Source of the DNA: Bacillota bacterium
GTDB lineage: Bacteria; Bacillota; Clostridia; Oscillospirales; Acutalibacteraceae
DNA length: 7,854 nt
Direction: 5' to 3'
Assembly (NCBI GenBank): GCA_023401495.1
Contig: JAEXDU010000251.1
Span: 1-7,854, forward strand
The notes below the pieces were generated by a model. That model saw nothing but the letters and a program-made list of their open reading frames with translations. It was not told the origin of the DNA and searched no databases. Made by a program: the position numbers and the translations under genes. Shown piece by piece: positions 1 to 5,451 of this stretch (position 1 is the stretch's first letter; each line of letters starts with the position of its first letter).

Positions 1-569
1 CGACCAAAGCGGAGTTTCTCCGCACACAAGATGGAACAGATTTGTTCCACTGCGTGGTCTACCGTATCATTTACAATTAAATAGTCGTAATGCTTCGCTT
101 CTAAAATTTCGCCGCAGGCGGATTCCATACGCTTCTGGATCACCTCTTCGGTGTCTGAAGCACGGTGGCGCAGGCGCGATTCCAGAACCTCCAGCGACGG
201 CGGCAGCAAGAAAACGCTGACGCAATTGGGGTGCTTTCGCTTGATCTGGGCACCGCCCTGCACTTCGATCTCTAAAATTACGTCAAGGCCCTGCTCCTGC
301 CACTCGCGTACGGGCACAGCAGGCGTACCGTAATAATTGCCGCAATACTCGGCGTATTCCAGCATTTCCCCGCGCTCAATCATCTCCTGAAAGTGCTCAC
401 GGGTGACAAAGAAATAGTCTTTTCCGTCTACTTCACCGGGCCGCGGGCTGCGTGTGGTGGCAGAAACCGACAGCCGCACGGAATCATTCTGGCGCAGCAG
501 CTCGTGCAGCACCGTATCCTTCCCAACTCCGGACGGCCCTGAAAACACCAGAAGCAAGCCGTTAGTCAT
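1..569 (-). CDS. gmk: Guanylate kinase, 3' end cut off by the window
   Basis: Guanylate kinase phosphorylates GMP (and dGMP) to GDP with ATP in the cytoplasm, an essential step in purine nucleotide supply. Reading down from the ATG at 569-567 gives 189 complete codons. The P-loop GPSGVGKDT lies at residues 11-19, followed by the GMP-binding stretch SATTRSPRPGEVDGKDYFF (36-54) and EYAEYCGNYYGTP (71-83). ILEIEVQGG (98-106) and RLRHR (132-136) of the lid region are also present. Family members are about 200-207 residues, so only some 10-15 C-terminal residues are missing. The ATG lies inside the end of remA, giving an 8-bp overlap, and a GAGGAG about 10 nt upstream within remA can serve as ribosome binding site. 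Family and start are secure. The downstream neighbour, often rpoZ in Firmicutes, is outside the window. Confidence 0.97.
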   Translation of the reverse strand, partial: MTNGLLLVFSGPSGVGKDTVLHELLRQNDSVRLSVSATTRSPRPGEVDGKDYFFVTREHFQEMIERGEMLEYAEYCGNYYGTPAVPVREWQEQGLDVILEIEVQGGAQIKRKHPNCVSVFLLPPSLEVLESRLRHRASDTEEVIQKRMESACGEILEAKHYDYLIVNDTVDHAVEQICSILCAEKLRFG

Positions 570-837
570 CCTCATCCAGCTCCTCATCCGCAATATCTTC
601 CTCCCGATCGTTCAGTCGGTTGGCGACTGTTTCGGGCTGAACAGCAGACAGAATCACATGGTCGCTGTCTGTGACGATCACCGCGCGGGTACGCCTGCCA
701 TAGGTCGCGTCAATCAAAGTGCCGCGCTCCTTGGCGTCTTGTATAATGCGCTTGATCGGTGCGGATTCGGGACTGACAATTGCCACCAGACGATTGGCGG
801 ACACCATATTGCCAAAACCAATGTTTATTAGCCTCAT
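562..837 (-). CDS. remA: RemA/YlzA family regulatory protein (DUF370)
   Basis: This 91-residue protein belongs to the RemA (YlzA, DUF370) family. In Bacillus subtilis RemA is a DNA-binding activator of biofilm matrix operons and osmoprotection genes and assembles into ring-like oligomers. The family core is visible almost from end to end: INIGFGNMVSANR (4-16), VSPESAPIKRIIQDAKERG (21-39), DATYGRRTRAVIVTDSDHVI (43-62) and SAVQPETVANRL (64-75). The last 14 residues or so are strongly acidic. The start is fixed by a full AGGAGG nine nt before the ATG, 23 nt after the yicC stop. The last eight bases overlap the gmk start, which suggests translational coupling. Regulatory targets in this organism cannot be read from the window; a role in matrix or osmotic control is inferred from Bacillus. 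Confidence 0.95.
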   Translation of the reverse strand: MRLINIGFGNMVSANRLVAIVSPESAPIKRIIQDAKERGTLIDATYGRRTRAVIVTDSDHVILSAVQPETVANRLNDREEDIADEELDEDD

Positions 838-860
838 GCCGTGTTTCCTCCTAAGAATGA

Positions 861-1739
861 CTATTCGATATTCTGAATCTGTTCTCTGATCTTTTCAATT
901 TCAGCTTTCATATTTACCACCATGTAGGCGATCTGAGAATCAGACGCCTTGGAGCCGATGGTATTTGTTTCGCGATTCATTTCCTGAACAAGAAAATCCA
1001 GCTTTCTGCCAATGGCCTCCGAGGATTCCAGCATCAGGTGGAGTTGATCAAAGTGACTGCGCAGGCGGACGGTTTCTTCCGCCACGGCAATTTTGTCCGC
1101 GAAGATAGCGGCTTCTGTCAAAATGCGCTGCTCGTCAATATTGTTGTCGTGCAGAACATCCTGCAGGCGGGCCAGCAGCTTCTGCTGGTATTCCTGTACC
1201 GTAACGGGGGAACGCTCCTCCACCGTCTGTACCAGGGACAGGATCGCCTCTGCGCGGGCCAGGATGTCCTCCTTCAGGCGGGCGCCCTCCCGTTCTCTCA
1301 TCTGGAGCAGCTGCTCCATGGCCTGCCGGGTCACCTGAGAAACATACTCCCAAGTCTGATCCTCATCCTCCGGCGTGCGGTGAACGGTAAAGATGTCGCT
1401 GTACCGGGCCAGGCCCATCACAGTGATGTCATCCTTTAAATCATATTTGTCGCGCAGTTCTTTCAGCGCATTCAAATAGCCCGCGGCCATTGAATGATTT
1501 ACAAGAACCTGCGCATCGGCGTCCTCCAGCGTTTCAACAGAAACGAAAACGTCCACCTTGCCGCGGGAGATTCCCTGCTGCAGCAGTGCTTTCAGCTTTT
1601 CGTCCAAAAAAGAGTATCCCCGTGTAATCTTTGAGTTAAACTCAAAGTACCGATGATTGACCGATTTGATTTCAACTATGATATATCGCCCATCCAGGGT
1701 TCCCTCTGCGCGGCCATACCCCGTCATACTTTTTATCAT
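861..1739 (-). CDS. yicC: YicC/YloC family endoribonuclease
   Basis: This 292-residue protein is a full-length member of the YicC/YloC family (usually about 287-295 residues). The family has been reported to have endoribonuclease activity in both E. coli and Bacillus and is stress related. The N-terminal YicC domain begins with the hallmark IKSMTGYGRAEG (2-13) and continues through VEIKSVNHRYFE (22-33). The C-terminal DUF1732 part holds EETVRLRSHFDQL (221-233), GRKLDFLVQEMNRETNTIGS (244-263) and KAEIEKIREQIQNIE (278-292), the segments most conserved in the family. No signal peptide or membrane helix is seen, so it should be cytoplasmic. It is the first gene of the yicC-remA-gmk unit behind the promoter at 1801-1829. 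The ribosome binding site is weak (GGGATGA about 6 nt upstream), but the start is supported because family members begin this way. The RNA target is not deducible here. Confidence 0.95.
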   Translation of the reverse strand: MIKSMTGYGRAEGTLDGRYIIVEIKSVNHRYFEFNSKITRGYSFLDEKLKALLQQGISRGKVDVFVSVETLEDADAQVLVNHSMAAGYLNALKELRDKYDLKDDITVMGLARYSDIFTVHRTPEDEDQTWEYVSQVTRQAMEQLLQMREREGARLKEDILARAEAILSLVQTVEERSPVTVQEYQQKLLARLQDVLHDNNIDEQRILTEAAIFADKIAVAEETVRLRSHFDQLHLMLESSEAIGRKLDFLVQEMNRETNTIGSKASDSQIAYMVVNMKAEIEKIREQIQNIE

Positions 1740-1764
1740 GGCGTATCATCCCAACGTTAGTAAG

Positions 1765-1784
1765 TTTGCGAAAGCAAAGCTTTC
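1765..1784 (-). other. Two alternative mini-hairpins in the yicC leader
   Basis: The predicted leader of about 55 nt between the yicC promoter and ATG contains two overlapping short stems that cannot form together. One is a 6-bp stem with a 3-nt loop (1770-1775 with 1779-1784). The other is a 5-bp stem with a 4-nt loop (1765-1769 with 1774-1778). Both are short, so any regulatory role is speculative. The remainder of the 1740-1930 gap is accounted for by the promoter and the upstream operon's terminator. Confidence 0.25.
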
Positions 1785-1800
1785 AAAATATTATCACTTC

Positions 1801-1829
1801 ATTTTACCAGCTTTATAACACAATTGCAA
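1801..1829 (-). promoter_or_regulatory. Predicted SigA-type promoter for yicC-remA-gmk
   Basis: On the minus strand TTGCAA (1824-1829) is followed after exactly 17 bp by TAAAAT (1801-1806). These match the housekeeping consensus at 4 of 6 and 5 of 6 positions. Transcription would begin near 1794, leaving a leader of about 55 nt before the yicC ATG. The site lies just past the terminator region of the upstream carboxyltransferase operon, where a new promoter is expected. Confidence 0.65.
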
Positions 1830-1851
1830 CCTTCACCGTTTGTTATGGAGG

Positions 1852-1909
1852 AAAAAAGCGCCAGCAAGGAATAACAGCCCCAGCGCCTGAAAAGGCCCTG
1901 GGACTGTTA
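1852..1909 (-). terminator. Terminator region with two competing hairpins after the carboxyltransferase operon
   Basis: Starting 21 bp after the 1931 stop codon is a large inverted repeat (1872-1909). It has arms of 6 + 5 + 3 paired bases separated by two mismatches, around a 6-nt loop, but only a poor T-tract (TTATTCCTT) follows it. A second possible stem pairs 1880-1886 with 1858-1864 (7 bp including two G-U pairs, 15-nt loop) and is followed immediately by six T on the minus strand (1857-1852). The second arrangement has the geometry of an intrinsic terminator and uses the 3' half of the first hairpin, so the two are mutually exclusive. Termination in this stretch is likely; which fold is used is uncertain. 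Confidence 0.65.
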
Positions 1910-1930
1910 ACGGATACCATGTCAATTACA

Positions 1931-3331
1931 TCAAACAGGATGAACCTGCTTCTCTTCGTTTGCAAGCTTGCTGTTGATGCCGTATTTGGCGTCGCGGCGC
2001 TTGCGGAAGAAATCTTCGGCCACCTTCGGGAACTGAGCGTAAGAGAGAACATCCTCCTCCTGCTCTGTCCACTGGGCCGCTTCCTTGCGCAGGGTTTCCA
2101 GCTCGGGAGAAAGCAGATCGGCCGGGCGGCAGGTAATCGGCGTCTCGTCGCCGATGATCTTTTTCTGGAACGCGGGATCGATCTCAACCGGAGTCTTGCC
2201 GTACTTACCGGCTACCATATCCTTAAATTCCTTGGTGCACATCTTATAGCGCTCGCCGGTGATCACGTTGAACACAGCCTGTGTGCCGACGATCTGAGAG
2301 GTGGGCGTTACCAGAGGCGGATAACCGGAATCCTGACGGACACGCGGAACCTCCTGCAATACCTCTTCCAGCTGATCGGCCTTGCCGGCCTGCTTGAGCT
2401 GCGACAGCAGGTTCGACAGCATGCCGCCGGGTACCTGATAGTGCAGCGCCTTTGTGTTGGTGGCCAGCATCGAAGGATCGAGCAGACCATTTTGAATATA
2501 CTTCTCGCGCAGAGTCATGAAGTACTCGCGGATTTCGTTGAGCAGAACCAGATCCAGGCCGGTGTCGTACTCGGTGCCCTCGAATGCGGCAACGATCGAT
2601 TCCGTCGGCGCGTGAGAGGTGCCCAGAGCCAGCGGCGACATCGCGGTGTCGATTAAATCCACACCGGCTTCCACGCCCTTGATCATACACATGGAGGCAA
2701 GACCGGAGGTGTAGTGGGTGTGCAGCTGAATCGGCAGATCCACAGCGGATTTGAGCGCCTTTACGAGCTCTTCCGTGCGGTACGGGGTCAGCAGAGCAGC
2801 CATATCCTTAATGCAGATAGAATCTGCGCCGGCTTCCTGAATCCGCTTGGCGTAGTCGATATAATACTCATTGGTAAAGACAGGGCCGGTCGTGTAAGAA
2901 ATACCGACCTGTGCGTGCGCTCCCTCTTTCTTGGCGGCCTTGATGGCGCGCTCGAGGTTGCGCAGATCGTTCAGCGCGTCAAAAATACGGATGACATCGA
3001 TGCCGTTTGCGACGCTGCGCTGTACGAAATAATCGAGGACATCGTCCGCATAGTGGCGGTAGCCAAGCATGTTCTGGCCGCGGAACAGCATCTGCAGCTT
3101 GGTTTTGGGGCAAAGACGGCGGATGGTGCGCAGTCTGTCCCAGGGGTCTTCGTTCAGAAAGCGCAGGCAGGCGTCAAACGTAGCGCCGCCCCAGCACTCC
3201 AGAGAGTGAAAGCCCACTTTATCCAGCTCCGGCAGGATCGGGATCATTTCCTCAGTGGACATTCTGGTCGCGATCAGGGACTGATGCGCGTCGCGCAGAA
3301 CGGTTTCGGTAATTCCAATTTTTTTAGCCAT
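1931..3331 (-). CDS. oadA: Oxaloacetate decarboxylase alpha / transcarboxylase 5S-like carboxyltransferase subunit, without biotin domain
   Basis: This 466-residue protein is the pyruvate/oxaloacetate-side carboxyltransferase of a biotin enzyme. It moves CO2 between carboxybiotin and pyruvate in either direction. The TIM-barrel domain (HMGL-like) has ITETVLRDAHQS (7-18) with metal-ligand Asp14, LECWGGATFDAC (44-55), FRGQNMLGY (83-91), RIFDALND (115-122), Lys175 in IKDMAALLTP (174-183; the position carbamylated in relatives) and the His204/His206 metal pair in LHTHYTSG. The conserved carboxylase domain follows, with LLSQLKQAGK (308-317), VRQDSGYPPLVTPTSQIVGT (331-350) and EITGERY-like VITGERYK (356-363). 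Free-standing OadA proteins usually continue into a biotinyl domain; here the chain stops and the carrier is the separate gene upstream, 13 nt away. GGGAGG seven nt before the ATG fixes the start. Split pyruvate carboxylase subunit B is an alternative name; the neighbouring acyl-CoA carboxyltransferase favours a 5S role. Confidence 0.9.
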   Translation of the reverse strand: MAKKIGITETVLRDAHQSLIATRMSTEEMIPILPELDKVGFHSLECWGGATFDACLRFLNEDPWDRLRTIRRLCPKTKLQMLFRGQNMLGYRHYADDVLDYFVQRSVANGIDVIRIFDALNDLRNLERAIKAAKKEGAHAQVGISYTTGPVFTNEYYIDYAKRIQEAGADSICIKDMAALLTPYRTEELVKALKSAVDLPIQLHTHYTSGLASMCMIKGVEAGVDLIDTAMSPLALGTSHAPTESIVAAFEGTEYDTGLDLVLLNEIREYFMTLREKYIQNGLLDPSMLATNTKALHYQVPGGMLSNLLSQLKQAGKADQLEEVLQEVPRVRQDSGYPPLVTPTSQIVGTQAVFNVITGERYKMCTKEFKDMVAGKYGKTPVEIDPAFQKKIIGDETPITCRPADLLSPELETLRKEAAQWTEQEEDVLSYAQFPKVAEDFFRKRRDAKYGINSKLANEEKQVHPV

Positions 3332-3344
3332 AATTCAGCCTCCC

Positions 3345-3773
3345 TTACTGGAAGGATACAAGAGCGTCGCCCGGATTTACGGCGTCACCCTTCGATACAT
3401 GAACACCTGCAATCACGCCGTCCTGCGCAGCCATGATTTCGTTTTCCATCTTCATGGCCTCCAGGATCATAAGAGTCTGACCCTTCTTGACGGAATCGCC
3501 GGCGGAAACGAGAACATTCAGAATGGTGCCGGGCATGGGAGCGCTCACGGTGTTCGCGCCAGCAGCCGGTTTTGCCGCCTTAGGAGCAGCAGGAGCGGGA
3601 GCCGGAGCAGGTGCGGGCGCAGCCACGGGGGCCGGGGCCGGTGCAGCCGCTACCGGAGCGGGGGCGGCAACAGGAGCCGGTGCAGCTGCGGGAGCTGCCG
3701 GAGCCGCAGCGCCGGTTTCTTCTACCTGTACGTTATAAGCGACACCGTTTACGGTGACTATCAAATTTTTCAT
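3345..3773 (-). CDS. Biotin carboxyl carrier protein (decarboxylase gamma / transcarboxylase 1.3S type)
   Basis: This small protein (142 residues from the preferred start) carries biotin as a swinging arm between two carboxyltransferase active sites. Numbered from the upstream ATG at 3779, it has an N-terminal segment KNLIVTVNGVAYNVQVEE (4-21), typical of decarboxylase gamma and 1.3S carriers. A long Ala/Pro linker (about 24-66) and a C-terminal biotinyl domain (76-144) follow. Lys110 in ILEAMKMENEI (105-115) is the biotinylation site, and the SAPMPGTI (79-86) and VSKGDAVNPGD (128-138) turns are intact. I prefer the ATG at 3773 because AGGGG lies 8 nt before it, whereas the ATG at 3779 is only 2-3 nt from that site; this removes two residues. 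The gene sits between its two likely partners, 53 nt after the upstream one and 13 nt before the downstream one. A biotin ligase must act from elsewhere. Confidence 0.92.
   Translation of the reverse strand: MKNLIVTVNGVAYNVQVEETGAAAPAAPAAAPAPVAAPAPVAAAPAPAPVAAPAPAPAPAPAAPKAAKPAAGANTVSAPMPGTILNVLVSAGDSVKKGQTLMILEAMKMENEIMAAQDGVIAGVHVSKGDAVNPGDALVSFQ
3582..3710 (-). repeat. Ala/Pro-rich linker coding repeat in the biotin carrier
   Basis: About 43 codons encode almost only Ala and Pro with a few Val, in irregular repeats of units such as APAPVAA. Ala/Pro linkers of this kind are known in biotinyl and lipoyl carriers as extended, mobile tethers. The GC-rich near-repeats also create a long open Gly/Ala reading frame on the plus strand (3487-3738) that is not a gene. 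The tract could vary in length between strains through slippage. Confidence 0.85.
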
Positions 3774-3826
3774 TTTCATATCCCCTTTTCATTCAATCGA
3801 TACTAAAAACGTTTTGCGGACTGTTT

Positions 3827-5185
3827 TTACATCGGAATATTGCTGTGCTTCTTCGGCAGGGTGGAAACGCGCTTGCCGGCCAGCATCTCCAGGTGAGAAA
3901 CCAGCTTCTGGCGGGTTTCTTCCGGAAGAATGATATCTTCCACATAACCGTCGGCGGCAGCCGCAAAGGGCGACGCCTGAGTCGTTTTATAATCTTCAAT
4001 CAACTGTTTGCGCTGCTCGATGGGATTTTCTGAACCGGCAAGCTGGTCGCCGGACTGGAACAGAGCGGCCGCAGCGGGAGAAATGGGAGATACCACCGCG
4101 CTGGTCCATGCCATTGTCACATCCGCGTTGGCGCCGCGGCCTGCGGTGGCAATATAGAACGCTCCCACAGCCTGGCCGGAAATCACGGTGATCTTAATGG
4201 TTGTCGCCTCGGAATACGCAGCGGAGAGCTTTGCGGCCTCACGCAGAGACGCAAACTTGTCGGCGTCAACAATGGTGACGATCGGCAGAGAAAACGCGTC
4301 GCAGAAGCGGACGAACCGGGCGGCTTTCGAGCAGCAGTACGAGCCGACGATATCCTGATAGCCGATCACGCCCACAGACGCGCCGTTGATCAGTGCCAGA
4401 CCGGTAATAGCGGAGGTGCCGTACTCGGGGCAAAACTCCATGTAGCTGCCGTCATCCACAACCGCATTGATGATATCCGTTACCTTTGCGCCCTCCTGCA
4501 GCTCGGAATTGCTGCAAACGCCAAGAGCGTCCGCTTCCGGTGCAAGAGACAGGTTATTCGAGGGCAGGCGGCAAAGCACCTTGCGCGCTCTGTCCAAAGC
4601 ATCCTCTTCGGTCTTCTCTACCCAGTGGGCCAGTCCGAGCTTGGACGCCGCCTTTGCGGAGCCGTTCTCATCTGCCGTTTCTATGGTAAAGGTGGCGTTT
4701 TCCGCCATAATCACAAAGTCAGCGCCCGCCGCAATCAGAGCAGAAGTGCCTACGCAGGGACCAAGCACAACGGAAACCTGAGGAACCACACCGGAAAGAT
4801 TATTGCTTTTCAGCAGAATATCTCCATATGCCGCGAGCAGCTCGGCTCCCTCTTTCAGATGTCCGCCCACAGAATCGTAGATTCCTACAACCGGTGTTCC
4901 GGTCTTCAGCGCCAGATCATACAGCTTGCGAATCTTATACGCCTGCGTTTTGGACATTGCCCCTCCGTCGACCTCGCTGTCCTGTGCAAAAACATAGACC
5001 GGCAGACCACCGACATATCCAAAGCCGGTTACAACCTCTGCCGAATGGTCAGCAGATTTTGCATAAGCATCCAATTCCTGAAAGGAGCCTTCGTCTACCA
5101 AGAGGGAAATGCGCTGATACACTTTTTTACTCCCAGCAGCATCGCGAGCGCTTTGTAGCAATTCCTTATTGCCGACAACACTCAT
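3827..5185 (-). CDS. Compact, divergent acyl-CoA carboxyltransferase (MmdA / transcarboxylase 12S-like)
   Basis: This 452-residue protein has the two-lobed crotonase-like carboxyltransferase fold of MmdA, PccB and 12S subunits, which transfer CO2 between biotin and an acyl-CoA. Family landmarks are RISLLVDEGSFQELD (25-39), VVTGFGYVGGLPVYVFAQD (51-69), SGVVPQVSVVLGPCVG (131-146), LPSNN (207-211), SKAARFVRFCDAFSLPIVTI (286-305) and the C-terminal KKHSNIPM. Odd features: the usual DSGGAR(I)QEG reads DSVGGHLKEG (104-113), the block that normally carries GP-VI-TGEEV-LGGA is replaced by a shorter TIETADENGSAKAAS (167-181), and the usual D-PGF-PG-QEHGG-IRHGA loop is cut to VDADKFASLREAA (306-318). 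At 452 residues it is shorter than typical MmdA (about 510). GGAGG nine nt before the ATG at 5185 supports this start over an upstream in-frame one. Its neighbours suggest a transcarboxylase, decarboxylase or carboxylase complex; the acyl substrate is unknown and loss of activity is possible. Confidence 0.85.
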   Translation of the reverse strand: MSVVGNKELLQSARDAAGSKKVYQRISLLVDEGSFQELDAYAKSADHSAEVVTGFGYVGGLPVYVFAQDSEVDGGAMSKTQAYKIRKLYDLALKTGTPVVGIYDSVGGHLKEGAELLAAYGDILLKSNNLSGVVPQVSVVLGPCVGTSALIAAGADFVIMAENATFTIETADENGSAKAASKLGLAHWVEKTEEDALDRARKVLCRLPSNNLSLAPEADALGVCSNSELQEGAKVTDIINAVVDDGSYMEFCPEYGTSAITGLALINGASVGVIGYQDIVGSYCCSKAARFVRFCDAFSLPIVTIVDADKFASLREAAKLSAAYSEATTIKITVISGQAVGAFYIATAGRGANADVTMAWTSAVVSPISPAAAALFQSGDQLAGSENPIEQRKQLIEDYKTTQASPFAAAADGYVEDIILPEETRQKLVSHLEMLAGKRVSTLPKKHSNIPM

Positions 5186-5326
5186 GTTTTTGTTCCTCCA
5201 TTCCTTTGCAATATACTGATTTTTCACAATACAGACCATACAGATGACTCATGACTTATGCTCAATTCCGTTCTTTCTTCTCCGAAAAAAAGCGAAAATG
5301 AATCCATAATTCAGCAATCAATACTT
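5186..5326 (-). other. Long 5' leader of the carboxyltransferase operon
   Basis: About 140 nt separate the predicted transcription start from the carboxyltransferase ATG. No known riboswitch, T-box or terminator-antiterminator pair was recognised. The leader contains two small direct repeats on the plus strand: ATACAGA at 5229-5235 and 5238-5244, and ATGACT at 5244-5249 and 5251-5256. An 18-codon in-frame extension of the carboxyltransferase is open here but has no ribosome binding site. The Shine-Dalgarno GGAGG sits at the end of the leader. Confidence 0.5.
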
Positions 5327-5332
5327 GGTATT
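5320..5332 (-). promoter_or_regulatory. Small inverted repeat over the predicted transcription start
   Basis: AATAC-TTG-GTATT is a perfect 5-bp inverted repeat whose centre coincides with the expected +1 of the promoter at 5333-5361. It directly abuts the -10 hexamer. It could be a second regulator half-site pair, but at this length in AT-rich DNA it may be chance. Confidence 0.3.
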
Positions 5333-5361
5333 ATTATACTGTATTCCCAAGGGAATAACAA
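5333..5361 (-). promoter_or_regulatory. Strong SigA-type promoter of the carboxyltransferase operon
   Basis: On the minus strand TTGTTA (5356-5361) and a perfect TATAAT (5333-5338) are separated by exactly 17 bp. An A/T-rich stretch lies upstream of the -35 (about 5371-5385) and could act as an UP element. The promoter sits between the rluB terminator and the three biotin-enzyme genes, so it should drive them as one unit. Transcription would start near 5326. Confidence 0.8.
5342..5357. promoter_or_regulatory. Perfect 16-bp palindrome inside the promoter: candidate operator
   Basis: TATTCCC-AA-GGGAATA has perfect 7-bp arms around a 2-bp centre. It occupies 14 of the 17 spacer bases and the first two bases of the -35 hexamer (on the plus strand). 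A dimeric regulator bound here would block RNA polymerase, so repression is the natural inference. I do not recognise the motif as a CcpA, Rex, BirA or FapR site. It is too short to act as a terminator and has no T-tract in the transcribed direction. Confidence 0.55.
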
Positions 5362-5405
5362 GCCGAAAGACACAAAAAATTCAATTGTCATACGGAAAAA
5401 TGAGA

Positions 5406-5447
5406 AAAGAGACGGAATGTTCAAATAAGGAAGCATTCCGTCTCTTT
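5406..5447 (-). terminator. Intrinsic terminator after rluB
   Basis: A perfect 14-bp stem (5406-5419 pairing with 5434-5447) encloses a 14-nt loop. In the minus-strand direction it runs into TCTCATTTTT. It lies just past the rluB stop codon and closes the ytfJ-dacB-rluB unit before the next promoter. The plus strand also has a T-run beyond the stem (5455-5460), but no plus-strand gene needs it. Confidence 0.88.
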
Positions 5448-5451
5448 GGTA

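Noticed and set aside
1766..2656. 296-codon open frame on the plus strand
   Set aside because: It lies antisense to the oadA coding region and the terminator, has no recognisable motifs and no ribosome binding site, and the minus-strand protein is unambiguous.
3487..3738. Gly/Ala-repeat open frame on the plus strand
   Set aside because: It is the mirror of the Ala/Pro linker codons of the biotin carrier; low-complexity GC-rich DNA keeps several frames open.
4625..5158. 177-codon open frame on the plus strand
   Set aside because: Antisense to the carboxyltransferase, with no family features and no ribosome binding site.
5186..5239. 18-residue N-terminal extension of the carboxyltransferase
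   Set aside because: The upstream start has no Shine-Dalgarno sequence, while the ATG at 5185 has GGAGG nine nt before it. The extension is not conserved-looking sequence.
5406..5447. Bidirectional terminator
   Set aside because: A T-run exists on the plus-strand side too, but no plus-strand gene ends here, so only the minus-strand role is claimed.
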